Below the pieces are notes generated by a model. That model made no database searches, was not told where the DNA came from, and worked only from the letters and a program-made list of their open reading frames with translations. The position numbers were made by a program, and so were the translations under genes. Below, one piece after another: positions 51,016 to 59,404 of a DNA stretch of 64,000 nucleotides. Every line of letters begins with the position of its first letter. The stretch's first letter is position 1. Source of the DNA: VRUE01 sp963728365 (GTDB taxonomy: Bacteria; Actinomycetota; Thermoleophilia; Solirubrobacterales; 70-9); NCBI GenBank assembly GCA_963728365.1, contig CAVSJI010000001.1:1240001-1304000 (forward strand), in the 5' to 3' direction.

Positions 51016-52237
51016 TCGCGCCGCCTCCCGCGCTCGGCGGCTGGGCGTAGCCGAAGATCGGCGCCGGCTCGCCCGACCGGGCGGCGCGAGACGGCAGGAA
51101 CGGGCCGACGCGGGCGACCCGATCGCCGTAGTTGCCGTCGATCGTCGTGATCTGCCCGTCGGGGAAGACGCGCTCGACGATGCCGATGTGGTCCGAAGCG
51201 GTCGGGCCGGTCCCGTAGAGGACGGCGTCGCCGGGAGCCGGCGTCGCGGTCGGCGGCAGGACTCGGGCGCCGTTGGACGCGGCCTTCGAGAAGGGCGGCT
51301 CGCCGGGCGCCGTCCCCGCGAAGGGACCGCCTTCGTGGGCCTTCGCCCATTCGTAGATCGACCCCGAGTAGGCGTAGGTCGCCGTGCCGCCCTCCAGCGG
51401 GACGCCCGCCCGCTTCCAGACCCAGGCGACGAACAGCGAGCACCATTCGACGCACGGCCCGTAGGGGTTGCAGTTCGATCCGGGCGGGTTCTCGGTGCGC
51501 CCGAGCTGGCTCTGCGCAATGCGGACGATCTCGTTGCCGCTCGCCCCGGCCGCCGAGCTCGACCCGCAGACCGAGCCGCCCCCGCTCGCGGCGGGTTCGC
51601 TCGCCTCCGCGCCGCTCGGCGGCGGCGACCCCTTGCCGCGGAAGCCGTATTCGACGGCGCGCTGCATGACTTCGTCGGCGTAGGTGGCCGAGGAATCCGA
51701 GCAAGCGCCGTAGTAGTGGCAGGCGGTCTGGCGGTAGGCGGCATAGGAGTCGCCCGCCAGGCCGAAGACCGGGCGCATCATCCGCGCCGCGGTGAAGACC
51801 GCGTCGGCGGGGTCGAAGGGGTCGGCGCCGCCGCCGTCCGCGTCGACCTTGTAGCGGTCCCAGATCGTCGGGCCGGGTCCGGGGCTGCACGGCGATTCCG
51901 GGACGATCGCGATCTGCATCGGGCCGCCGCAGCCCGAGGGGTAGACGTGGGCGCAGGCGCCGTGGCCGCACTCCTGGTAGCCGATCGAGGCGAGAAAGGC
52001 CCAATCGACATCGAAGCGCTTGCCGGCCTGCTGGTAGATGCGCAGGCGCTTGGGCGGAATCTCGCGGACGGCCGCCCTGGTCGCCGGGGCAGCGAGGGCC
52101 GAGCCGCCCCCGCCGACGCAGGCGATCTGGCCGCCGAGGATCGCCATCACCGTTCCGGCGATCACGACGACCACAGCGCCGAGGACGCCGACCGCGATCA
52201 GGAGGAGTAGCGATCCGCCGCGACGCCCGGAGCTCAT
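51008..52237 (-). CDS. lytic transglycosylase-like plus CHAP cell-wall hydrolase
   Basis: A 409-residue protein with an N-terminal membrane anchor (GGSLLLLIAVGVLGAVVVVIAGTVMAI). A lysozyme-like domain (KRFDVDWAFLASIGYQECGHG ... PMQIAI) is followed by a CHAP/NlpC-type domain: CVEWCSLFVAWVWKRAG with the nucleophilic Cys and DHIGIVERV with the His. It opens peptidoglycan for the conjugation channel, like TcpG/VirB1. Its ATG overlaps the upstream stop (ATGA). Confidence 0.85.
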   Translation of the reverse strand: MSSGRRGGSLLLLIAVGVLGAVVVVIAGTVMAILGGQIACVGGGGSALAAPATRAAVREIPPKRLRIYQQAGKRFDVDWAFLASIGYQECGHGACAHVYPSGCGGPMQIAIVPESPCSPGPGPTIWDRYKVDADGGGADPFDPADAVFTAARMMRPVFGLAGDSYAAYRQTACHYYGACSDSSATYADEVMQRAVEYGFRGKGSPPPSGAEASEPAASGGGSVCGSSSAAGASGNEIVRIAQSQLGRTENPPGSNCNPYGPCVEWCSLFVAWVWKRAGVPLEGGTATYAYSGSIYEWAKAHEGGPFAGTAPGEPPFSKAASNGARVLPPTATPAPGDAVLYGTGPTASDHIGIVERVFPDGQITTIDGNYGDRVARVGPFLPSRAARSGEPAPIFGYAQPPSAGGGANG

Positions 52238-54411
52238 CGCTGACCGCCTTTGCGCCACCTGCGCCCGCGCCGGGTCAGCGCCGGGGCGTCCCGCCGCGGA
52301 TCGGGCCGCTTCTCCGCCGCTGGCTTCCTCGCGGCCTCCCGGCCGCGCTCGCGCTCGGCGCGGAGCTCGTCGCCGAGGCTGTCTTCGCGCGGGGTCGCGG
52401 GTGCGGCTTTGGGGGTCGGCGGCTGCCCGGCGGCGGGCTTGCCCTCGCGCTTGGCGGGACGCCCCGGCTGCTCCTTCTCGGAGCGCGCGTCGCGCGGTGC
52501 ACCGGGACCCTGCGGGTCGCCCCGGCCGGGGCGCTTGCGCCTGTCGGGCCGCTTGCCCGAGGGGCCGCCCGCGTCGGGCTCGCCCGTCGAGGCCCGCGCC
52601 CGCGCGTCCGGGGCGCCCTTCTCTGCCTCGCCGGTCGACGCCGCCGATCGGGGGCGCCGAGCCGAGCCCTGCGCGTCGGCGGAGGGCCTCTCGCCGCCGA
52701 CCGGCCTGCTGTGGCTGGCGCCGAGCAGAGGCGCCCGGCGACGGTCCGAGCCGCCGCCCCCGCTCGCGCCGGCACCGCCGGTCGCCGGTCGGCCAGCCCG
52801 ACCGCTCAGCGAGCGGGCGCCGCGCCGCAGCGGTCGCGAGAGCCGTCCGGCGATGCGCCCGCCCGCGTAGATCGAGAGCAGCTTCAGCGAGGCGTCTCGC
52901 CCCGGCGCCTTCGGCCCGGTCGCGATCCCGATCAGGCCCTCGGCGAGCGTGCGCCGCTGGAGGAAGACGGCCCAGAAGAAAAGCGACTGGAGGCCGAAGG
53001 ACATCAGCCAGCCGAGCTGGTCGGTCGCGCTCTGAAGGGCGGCGGTGACGGCGAGGAGGACCGCCAGGATCAGCGAGTAGGCGGCCTTTCGCAGCAGGTA
53101 GCCGGCCAGCTTCTCCAGCCAGCCCTTGAAGAAGTCGTGACCGCGGCCGGGGATCACCGCAGCGATCAGCGCGACCGGGCTGAAGGCGAGCAGGAGAAGC
53201 AGCAGGACCTGGGCGAGGATCACCCCGACCGAGAGCGCCCCCAGCAGCAGGAAGGCGCCGAGCTCGCCGACGAACAGGACGAGCGCCAAGAGCAGCCGCT
53301 GGTACTGCCCGCCCTCCTCCATCGCGTCGGTCGCGGGCTTGTCGGCGACCCCGAGGCGGTAGCCGCTGCGCTGCGCGTCGGGGAGGCCGGAGGCGTCGCC
53401 GTGGTTTAGGGCGTCGTACTCCTTGTCGCGTTCGTCGTGTTCGTCGGCGCCGTTGCTGTAGCGGAGGAAGCGCGGCGCGTACTTGTTCGCGTTGTTGACG
53501 CAGACCTTGCCGTCCGCGGTGATCTCGGTCCCTTCCCGCAGGCGGCGCGCGAGGACGGCGTCGCGGGCGGGGTTGGCCGACAGCGGCCGGACCGCGACCG
53601 ATTCGGGATCGGAGTCCTTCGAGCCGGTCCCGGCGACGACGCAGTGTTCGAGGCCGCCGAAGTCGAGGACGACCCAGGGCTTGAAGACGAGCAGGTCGAA
53701 CAGCTCGTTGGCCGTGTCGTCCTTCGCCTGCCGCGCGCTCGTCGCGTTGCCGCGCGAGGAGATCGACAGGAACGCCCCGGACATGTCGTTCGTCCACCCC
53801 GAGACGCTGCCGATCGTCGAGCCCGGCTGGGCAACGAAGAACAGCGCCGCGACGACGTAGATCAGCGACAGCCCGAGCGCCCCCGCGGTCTCGGAGTAGC
53901 GGCGCTGCACCAGCGCCTTCCACATCGCCCAGATGCCGGCGATCGCGACGGCGAGCACCAGCCAGGGCTGGCCGAGGACGCCGGAGTAGATCGAGTGGAT
54001 CGCGCGCGATACCGGCGCCAGCGCCCCGGCGCCGCCGGTCGCCGCCGAGCCGTTGACCAGGTCCAGGCCGAAGGCGAAGCCGAAAAGGGTGATGAGCAGG
54101 TTCGCCAGGAAGCTCGTCCCGAGCCAGAGGATCGAGGCGAGGAAGTAGGCGATCATCGGCGGCACGCCGGAGACGTCCACCCCGCCGGTCAGCGACGCCG
54201 AGACCGCGTCGAAGTGCTGGTCCAGCGAGTAGTTGGTCAGCGGGTAGCGGCCGGCGATCCCGCCGCCGCCGAGCTGGGACGAGGGGCCGACGTTGCCCCA
54301 GACATCGCTGGACGCCCCCGCGAGAGGATGGGCGAGCAGCACGATCAACGCCGCCAGGCAGAGCACGGAGACGACGCAGCGCCGCCGGCTGCCGAGCGCC
54401 GCCCGGATCAT
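52234..54411 (-). CDS. VirB6/TrbL-like polytopic membrane protein with disordered tail
   Basis: A 725-residue protein. Several membrane helices can be seen (VVSVLCLAALIVLLAHPLAGA, MIAYFLASILWLGTSFLANLLITLFGFAFG, PWLVLAVAIAGIWAMWKAL, LLLALVLFVGELGAFLLLGALSVGVILAQVLLLLLLAFSPVALIAAVIPG and AAYSLILAVLLAVTAAL). After residue about 560 the tail is Arg/Pro/Ser-rich and disordered. It is the expected inner-membrane channel component (TcpH/VirB6). Stop and start are coupled (ATGA) on both sides. Confidence 0.8.
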   Translation of the reverse strand: MIRAALGSRRRCVVSVLCLAALIVLLAHPLAGASSDVWGNVGPSSQLGGGGIAGRYPLTNYSLDQHFDAVSASLTGGVDVSGVPPMIAYFLASILWLGTSFLANLLITLFGFAFGLDLVNGSAATGGAGALAPVSRAIHSIYSGVLGQPWLVLAVAIAGIWAMWKALVQRRYSETAGALGLSLIYVVAALFFVAQPGSTIGSVSGWTNDMSGAFLSISSRGNATSARQAKDDTANELFDLLVFKPWVVLDFGGLEHCVVAGTGSKDSDPESVAVRPLSANPARDAVLARRLREGTEITADGKVCVNNANKYAPRFLRYSNGADEHDERDKEYDALNHGDASGLPDAQRSGYRLGVADKPATDAMEEGGQYQRLLLALVLFVGELGAFLLLGALSVGVILAQVLLLLLLAFSPVALIAAVIPGRGHDFFKGWLEKLAGYLLRKAAYSLILAVLLAVTAALQSATDQLGWLMSFGLQSLFFWAVFLQRRTLAEGLIGIATGPKAPGRDASLKLLSIYAGGRIAGRLSRPLRRGARSLSGRAGRPATGGAGASGGGGSDRRRAPLLGASHSRPVGGERPSADAQGSARRPRSAASTGEAEKGAPDARARASTGEPDAGGPSGKRPDRRKRPGRGDPQGPGAPRDARSEKEQPGRPAKREGKPAAGQPPTPKAAPATPREDSLGDELRAERERGREAARKPAAEKRPDPRRDAPALTRRGRRWRKGGQR

Positions 54412-56825
54412 GCGCTCACCGCCCGAGGCGTGTTGTCGAGCGCCGCCAGCAGCTCGGGAAAGACGAGGTCGAAGCGCAGCTCGCCGACCCGCCCGTCGAG
54501 GTCGCGCATCAGGCAGAGCCCCTGGCGGTATTCGCGCAGGCGGGCGCGGGCGACCGTGTCCTCGGGGTCCAGGCCGATCTGCGCGATCCCGGCCCGCGCC
54601 TCGGCGTCGGTCTCCTGGCCGAACAGGAAGTAGACGCCGAAGAGCTCGGCCAGCTCGCCGAGGTCGGCGAGGCGCTGGGTCGCGACCAGGACGGTCGCGT
54701 TCAGCGCGCGGCCGAGGCGGATGATCCGGTTGAGCAGCGAGCGGCCCTGCGTCGAGGCGAGCAGGAACCACGCCTCGTCCAAGACGACCACCTTGTGGCG
54801 GCTGCGGTCGCCTGAGATCAGCCGCAGCGCCAGGGCGGCGACCAGCGAGAGGGTCGCTACCGAGACGCGCTCGATGCGCGTGTAGGTCTCCCGCGAGGCG
54901 CCGGGGTCGGGCAGGCTGAGCCCCGGCGTGCGGATCGTTATCACCGAGCGGGCGACCTCGATCGGCTCTGTCTCGCCGCTGCCGAACCCCAATCGCGCGA
55001 GGCCGAAGTCGGAGAGCACGTCAAGCGCCTCGGCGACCTCGCGGCCCGCCTCGGCCTCGGCCGAGCGCAGCCGCTCGATCACCGCGCCCAGGTTTCGCTC
55101 CCCCGCCCGCACCGCGTCGCGGACCGCGCGGTCGATCGCGACCTCCCAGGCGGGCGAGGGGTCGCGCAGCAGCTCGACCAGATAGCTGGAGGCAAGCTCC
55201 TCGCGCAGCTCGGGCAACCCGATCGCCAGCGGGTCGAGCTTGCCCCGGTGCTCGGGGTCGCCGGAGAGCTCCAGGACCTCGACCTCGCCCCGAAGCTCGG
55301 CGACGCGGTCGAGGCCGTGGTCGGGCTTGGGGTCGAAGTCCACGACCAGCGAGCCCCGGCGCTGGGCGGCGAAGGCGATCGACTGTGCGGCGATCGTCTT
55401 GCCCGAGCCGAGCGTCCCGGCCAGCAGCACCGCCGAGGCCCGCGCCTCGCGCGGCGCCTCGGTCGGGTCATAGAAGACAGGGCGGGCGCCGCCCGCCGGG
55501 GAGAAGCCGATGTAGACGCCGTCCGTGGAGCCGACCTGCGCGGTCGCGACCGGCACCGAGGCGCCGAGCTGCTCGACCGTCATCTGCTGGACGTAGTCGG
55601 GAACCGCGCCGCCGCCGGGCCGGGGCAGGTGGTCGGCGAAGAGAGCGTGCTGGAGGCCGTGCGGGCGATGCAGCGCCACGTCGCCGAAGCGCTCGCGCAG
55701 CGCCCCGACCCGGCGCTCCAACTCCTCGCGGTCCGCCGCGCCGACCGCGAGGGAGATCGAGGCCCGCAGCATCGGCGGGTGCGCCGAGGACTGCAAGATC
55801 GCCTCGTACTCGCGGGCCAGCTCGCGGTCCTCCTCGGCGAGGACGCCGGGGCCGCTCGCCCCCTCCATCTGGTCGCGGTAGGCGTGCTCCACGTCGAGGA
55901 TGCGCTTGCGCACCTGGCCGAGCGCGTCGCGGTTGCCGACCCATTGGGCGTGGAGCACGGCGTCGACCGGGAAGCCGGCGTCTTCGGCCGGGCCGAAAAG
56001 GACCTCGGCGGCGCCGGGGAACTCGGCCTCCTCGGCGAGCGACCCGGCGCAGAGGAACGCCTGGTAGGCGGTGCCCTCCTCGGCTTCGACTACCAGCGAC
56101 GGCGGCTCGCCGGGATGCTCGGTCGCGGGCGCGTTCGCGCAGCGCCAAAGCTCCTGTTCAAGCGGCTCGTAGGCGACCGACCCGCGGGGCGCGACGACGA
56201 CCAGGGCGTCGGGCTGCCAGTGCCGGTCGGAGACCGGCTCGGCGACGCCGCGAGGGGCGGCGCGACGCAGCAGCCAGTGCAGCTCCTCGGTCGATGCCCG
56301 CTCCAGGGCGATCGCCCCGCCGAGGCGGTCGAAGGTGCGCCGCTCGACGGCGGCCAGCGCCTCCAGCTCGGAACCCGAGATCGGTTGCGGGGCGCCGACG
56401 CCGGCCGCTTCCTCGACCCGGCGGCGCACCCTCCCGAACGAGCGCAGCGCGCTCGGGCCGGAGCCGCCCTCGGTCAGCGAGACGGCGACGTAGACCTCGG
56501 GGACGTGAGAGCGCAGCTCGCGCAGCCGTGTCTCGTGGCCGGACAGGTAGCGCCGCCACTCCTCGGCGTCGGCGTGGCGGTCGTCGGCGAGGTCGGCGAG
56601 GTCGGCCGCGTAGCGCTCGGCCGGGTAGGCGCGCTGGACCCGCCAGATCGAGAAGTCGGCGGCGGCCAGGTGGGCGAATCGCTCAAGCCGCCGCAGCAGG
56701 CCCCACTTCTCCGCGGTTGGGAGGAAGGGATAGGCGACCGTGTCGGCGCGGTAGAGCGCCGCCGCCTCGCCGTCCGGCCCGATCAGGACGTTCCGCCTCG
56801 CGTAGCGCAACGGGAACCCGGTCAC
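54408..56825 (-). CDS. VirB4/TraC-type conjugation ATPase
   Basis: About 805 residues from a GTG at 56825 coupled to the upstream stop. Walker A is LAGTLGSGKTIAAQS near residue 466, Walker B KVVVLDEAWFLLAS near 678, and VLVATQRLADLGELAELFG is the later motif. RETYTRIERVSVATLSLVAALALRL precedes Walker B. The N-terminal half is the VirB4 membrane-associated domain. It drives channel assembly and transport. It is the element's central secretion motor and the best gene for phylogeny. Confidence 0.92.
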   Translation of the reverse strand: MTGFPLRYARRNVLIGPDGEAAALYRADTVAYPFLPTAEKWGLLRRLERFAHLAAADFSIWRVQRAYPAERYAADLADLADDRHADAEEWRRYLSGHETRLRELRSHVPEVYVAVSLTEGGSGPSALRSFGRVRRRVEEAAGVGAPQPISGSELEALAAVERRTFDRLGGAIALERASTEELHWLLRRAAPRGVAEPVSDRHWQPDALVVVAPRGSVAYEPLEQELWRCANAPATEHPGEPPSLVVEAEEGTAYQAFLCAGSLAEEAEFPGAAEVLFGPAEDAGFPVDAVLHAQWVGNRDALGQVRKRILDVEHAYRDQMEGASGPGVLAEEDRELAREYEAILQSSAHPPMLRASISLAVGAADREELERRVGALRERFGDVALHRPHGLQHALFADHLPRPGGGAVPDYVQQMTVEQLGASVPVATAQVGSTDGVYIGFSPAGGARPVFYDPTEAPREARASAVLLAGTLGSGKTIAAQSIAFAAQRRGSLVVDFDPKPDHGLDRVAELRGEVEVLELSGDPEHRGKLDPLAIGLPELREELASSYLVELLRDPSPAWEVAIDRAVRDAVRAGERNLGAVIERLRSAEAEAGREVAEALDVLSDFGLARLGFGSGETEPIEVARSVITIRTPGLSLPDPGASRETYTRIERVSVATLSLVAALALRLISGDRSRHKVVVLDEAWFLLASTQGRSLLNRIIRLGRALNATVLVATQRLADLGELAELFGVYFLFGQETDAEARAGIAQIGLDPEDTVARARLREYRQGLCLMRDLDGRVGELRFDLVFPELLAALDNTPRAVSA

Positions 56826-57532
56826 GGACAGACCTCCAGCACTTCGCCGTCGCCGAGGGCCAGCCGGCGCGCGCTCGCGTCTCCCATGCCCTGGCGCCGG
56901 CCGGGCGCTTGCGCCACCTGCCGGCGCCCTCGCCAGCCGGAGTCCCGCACGGCGACCGGCGAGGAGAAGAAGACAATGGCCGGGCCGCGGACGCGGCCTC
57001 GGCGCAGTCGCGGCGAGCGCTCGTCGGGCGCGACCCACAGCTCGCCGCCCAGCAGATGCGCTCGACCGAGCGCCGGCAGCGCCCGGCCGAGGGAGCGCCT
57101 CAGCGGCGCCACGTAAACGGAGAGCCAGGAGAGGGCGAAGCGATCAGCGCGGCGGCCGTCGGGCGTCGCCTGCGTCGCCAGGGTCGCAATCGCCGCCGGG
57201 ATCACGACCAGCCGCAGCGGCCAATCGAGCAGCCCGAGCGCCAGGCCACAGGTCCAGCTCGCCGCAAGCGCGGCCATCGCGGCCACCGCCCCGCCGACCC
57301 GACCCCCGGCGCCTGCACCCGCAAGCCAGGCGACGGCCGCGATCGCCAGGGCGACCGTGACCGAGCCCGCGCTGAGGGCGACAACGAGAAGAAGCGCCGC
57401 CGTCGCGTAGGCCAGCCAGCGCAGCGGCACCCCTCCCGGCACCGGCAGCGGCCGGCCCTCGATCGAGTAGATGCGGCGCTCGGGACGGAAAATCCGCTGG
57501 TAGGAGCGGATCGGCTCGAAACCCTCGCTCAC
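56822..57532 (-). CDS. TcpE-like conjugal transfer membrane protein
   Basis: A 236-residue protein. PERRIYSIEGRPLPVPGGVPLRWLAYATAALLLVV has the TcpE start pattern. Further helices follow (VTVALAIAAVAWLAGAG, AVAAMAALAASWTCGLALGLL and LRLVVIPAAIATLATQ). The C-terminal part is basic and soluble. It is expected to join the inner-membrane channel with VirB4- and VirB6-like proteins. The start is GTG, coupled to the upstream stop. Confidence 0.7.
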   Translation of the reverse strand: MSEGFEPIRSYQRIFRPERRIYSIEGRPLPVPGGVPLRWLAYATAALLLVVALSAGSVTVALAIAAVAWLAGAGAGGRVGGAVAAMAALAASWTCGLALGLLDWPLRLVVIPAAIATLATQATPDGRRADRFALSWLSVYVAPLRRSLGRALPALGRAHLLGGELWVAPDERSPRLRRGRVRGPAIVFFSSPVAVRDSGWRGRRQVAQAPGRRQGMGDASARRLALGDGEVLEVCP

Positions 57533-57837
57533 GGCAGAATCCGATCCCCGATCGCCCGCGCCGCATTGGCGACCTGGTCGGGCGAGAAGACGAGCCAGCC
57601 GACCAGGATCGCGGCCAGGAGGAACACCGCGAGGTCGGTGAACTTCCTGTTGACGAGGAAGATCAGCCCGACGATCGCAATGACGCCGCCGTAAATCTGC
57701 GACGCGTAATGGCGAAGCGTCGAGCCGATGTTGCGGCCCACGTCGTTGCCGCCCGCCGCGAGCGCGTCCGGCGCCAGCAGGAGGGCAGCCGCGAGAACCG
57801 CGGCCAGGGCCAGTGCGACCACCAGCCGCCGCCTCAC
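57529..57837 (-). CDS. small membrane protein, VirB2/TcpD-like
   Basis: A 102-residue protein with a signal-type start (RRRLVVALALAAVLAAALLLAPDALAAG) and two helices (YGGVIAIVGLIFLVNRKFTDLAVFLLAAILVGWLVF). The size and pattern fit a VirB2/TcpD pilin-like or channel subunit. It is coupled on both sides. Confidence 0.65.
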   Translation of the reverse strand: MRRRLVVALALAAVLAAALLLAPDALAAGGNDVGRNIGSTLRHYASQIYGGVIAIVGLIFLVNRKFTDLAVFLLAAILVGWLVFSPDQVANAARAIGDRILP

Positions 57838-58685
57838 GAGAGCGCCCCTTCGACCCGCTGGACGTACCAGTGGTCGCGCCGGACGAGCGCGAGTCGGTAG
57901 GCGAACGGGACGACCACGCCGCTCGCCGTGTCGCGAACCCGCGCCGTGGCGAGGACCGTGCGCCGGGTCCCTTCCCCGCTCCCGAGCTGCTTGACGCTCG
58001 CGACGGCGACGAGCTCGAATCCGCCGCCGGGCGGCGTCACCGCCGCGCCGGGGGCGAGCAGATAGGAAAGGTCGCCGGGGCTCGACGCAGTCAGGTAGGC
58101 GGGAAGGAAGCGCCTGACGAGCTCAGTGATCGCTCCTGCTTGGGGACCGGCGAGCGGCCGGGGCGGCTCGATGCTCGCCCCGACGCCCGCCGGTCCGGCG
58201 ACGAGCGCCGGCACGCCCTGGGCCGCCACCTCGGCCGCGCCTTCGCGGACGATCGGGACGGCGAGGTAGAGCGTGCGGGCGTCGCCGAGCTCGCAGGCGA
58301 CCGTGACGATCGCCTGACGGCCCCCGAGGTCGCGGACTGCGGCGACCTCGGCTTGCTCGACCCGGGCGACGGCGCCGGTCCGGCCAGAGGCCGGCGCCGA
58401 GGCGCCCGGCGCGAGATATGGAGCCAGCGCCTGTGGCGAGGGGTCCGCGAGGTAGGCCCGCGCAAACCGAACCGCGAAGGCCCCGGTCGCGGGGTCAGCG
58501 GCGCTGCGGTCGGCGACTGGTGGGCCGCCGGGCCGGTGCTCGGTGAGCACGCCGGAAAGGCCGCGCAGGAGCAAGACCCCGACCAGCGCCCATAGCGCCA
58601 CGCGGCCCACAGCCCGGAGCACCGAACCGACCGAGCGACCGTGACCGTCGCGCCGCTTGGATTGAGTACCGATTCCTACTGACAC
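57834..58685 (-). CDS. TcpC-like conjugative channel protein
   Basis: A 283-residue protein, first gene of the transfer operon (start GTG at 58685). One membrane helix (RVALWALVGVLLLRGLSGVL) is followed by two related NTF2/VirB8-like domains: FAVRFARAYLADPSPQALAPYLAPGA, then AITELVRRFLPAYLTASSPGDLSYLLAPGAAVTPPGGG. This two-domain layout is TcpC. It lies outside the membrane and bridges the channel parts. Confidence 0.8.
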   Translation of the reverse strand: MSVGIGTQSKRRDGHGRSVGSVLRAVGRVALWALVGVLLLRGLSGVLTEHRPGGPPVADRSAADPATGAFAVRFARAYLADPSPQALAPYLAPGASAPASGRTGAVARVEQAEVAAVRDLGGRQAIVTVACELGDARTLYLAVPIVREGAAEVAAQGVPALVAGPAGVGASIEPPRPLAGPQAGAITELVRRFLPAYLTASSPGDLSYLLAPGAAVTPPGGGFELVAVASVKQLGSGEGTRRTVLATARVRDTASGVVVPFAYRLALVRRDHWYVQRVEGALS

Positions 58686-58848
58686 CTCTAGACCACCTCC
58701 GTTGTCGTGCTAAGCGCCAGCCGGTTTGCTGGCTCACGACAAAGGGGCGCGAGGTGCAGATTTGGTCACAAGGTCACAAGCGAATCCTTGTAAGGTCAGG
58801 TCGAAGTCACGCGAGGATCGACAGTTCCCGAGGTCGGCTTGGGTGAAA
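58686..58848. promoter_or_regulatory. promoter/operator region of the transfer operon
   Basis: It contains GCCAGC-CGGTTT-GCTGGC (hairpin, near 58713-58730), two head-to-tail GGTCACAA units (58764-58779), and ACAAG-CGAATC-CTTGT (58776-58791). Repeats such as these suggest operators for a regulator such as the ArsR-like protein encoded just upstream. Confidence 0.5.
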
Positions 58849-59199
58849 TCAGCCGGCCTGAGATTCGGAGCCGTCGCCAAGCGCAGCGGCGAGTTGCTCC
58901 ACGAGCCACCAGCCGGCCCAGTCGATCAGCTCGTACCTGACCGACATGCCGTCGCGCTGCCGGCGCAGGATGCCAGCTTCGTGCAAGACGGCAAGCTGCT
59001 GGGAGACTCGCTGCTGGCTCACCGGGACGCAGGCCGCGAGCGCACTCACCGTGGCGCCGCCCCGTTCGTTCAGTAGCTCGATCAGACGAATCCTGGTCGG
59101 ATCGCCGAGCGCCTTCAGCGCCGCCGCGACCATCTCGATCGTCTCGGCCGCAAGCGGCGCGCGCCTTGCAGTCCTCTGTTGTCCCGAACGCTTGGTCAT
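58849..59199 (-). CDS. ArsR-family transcription regulator
   Basis: About 116 residues from the ATG at 59199. The ArsR winged helix is clear: EMVAAALKALGDPTRIRLIELLNERGGATVSALAACVPVSQQRVSQQLAVLHEAGILRRQRDGMSVRYELID. The metal-binding ELCVCDL motif is replaced by VSALAACVP, so it may not be a metal sensor. It lies upstream of the transfer operon on the same strand and is a likely regulator of transfer. Confidence 0.85.
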   Translation of the reverse strand: MTKRSGQQRTARRAPLAAETIEMVAAALKALGDPTRIRLIELLNERGGATVSALAACVPVSQQRVSQQLAVLHEAGILRRQRDGMSVRYELIDWAGWWLVEQLAAALGDGSESQAG

Positions 59200-59404
59200 C
59201 TCACTACAAAGGGGAGGAAGGGCCCGATTTGGACCCCTCACTTTTGCGGCGACGTTTTGCCATTGCATTATTTGTTTGGCCCGATTCCGGTCGGCGACAG
59301 CGGCTAACTCCGGCGAGCGCTGCCGCCTTCGCGCGGAAGAAGAGCGGGAGCGAGCCCACCCCCGAGCCTGAGCTTTCGTGCGGTGGACGCCTAATCTAGG
59401 CGGC

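Noticed and set aside
55248..57694. Long plus-strand frames opposite the VirB4 gene
   Set aside because: VirB4 is certain on the minus strand; these are composition shadows.
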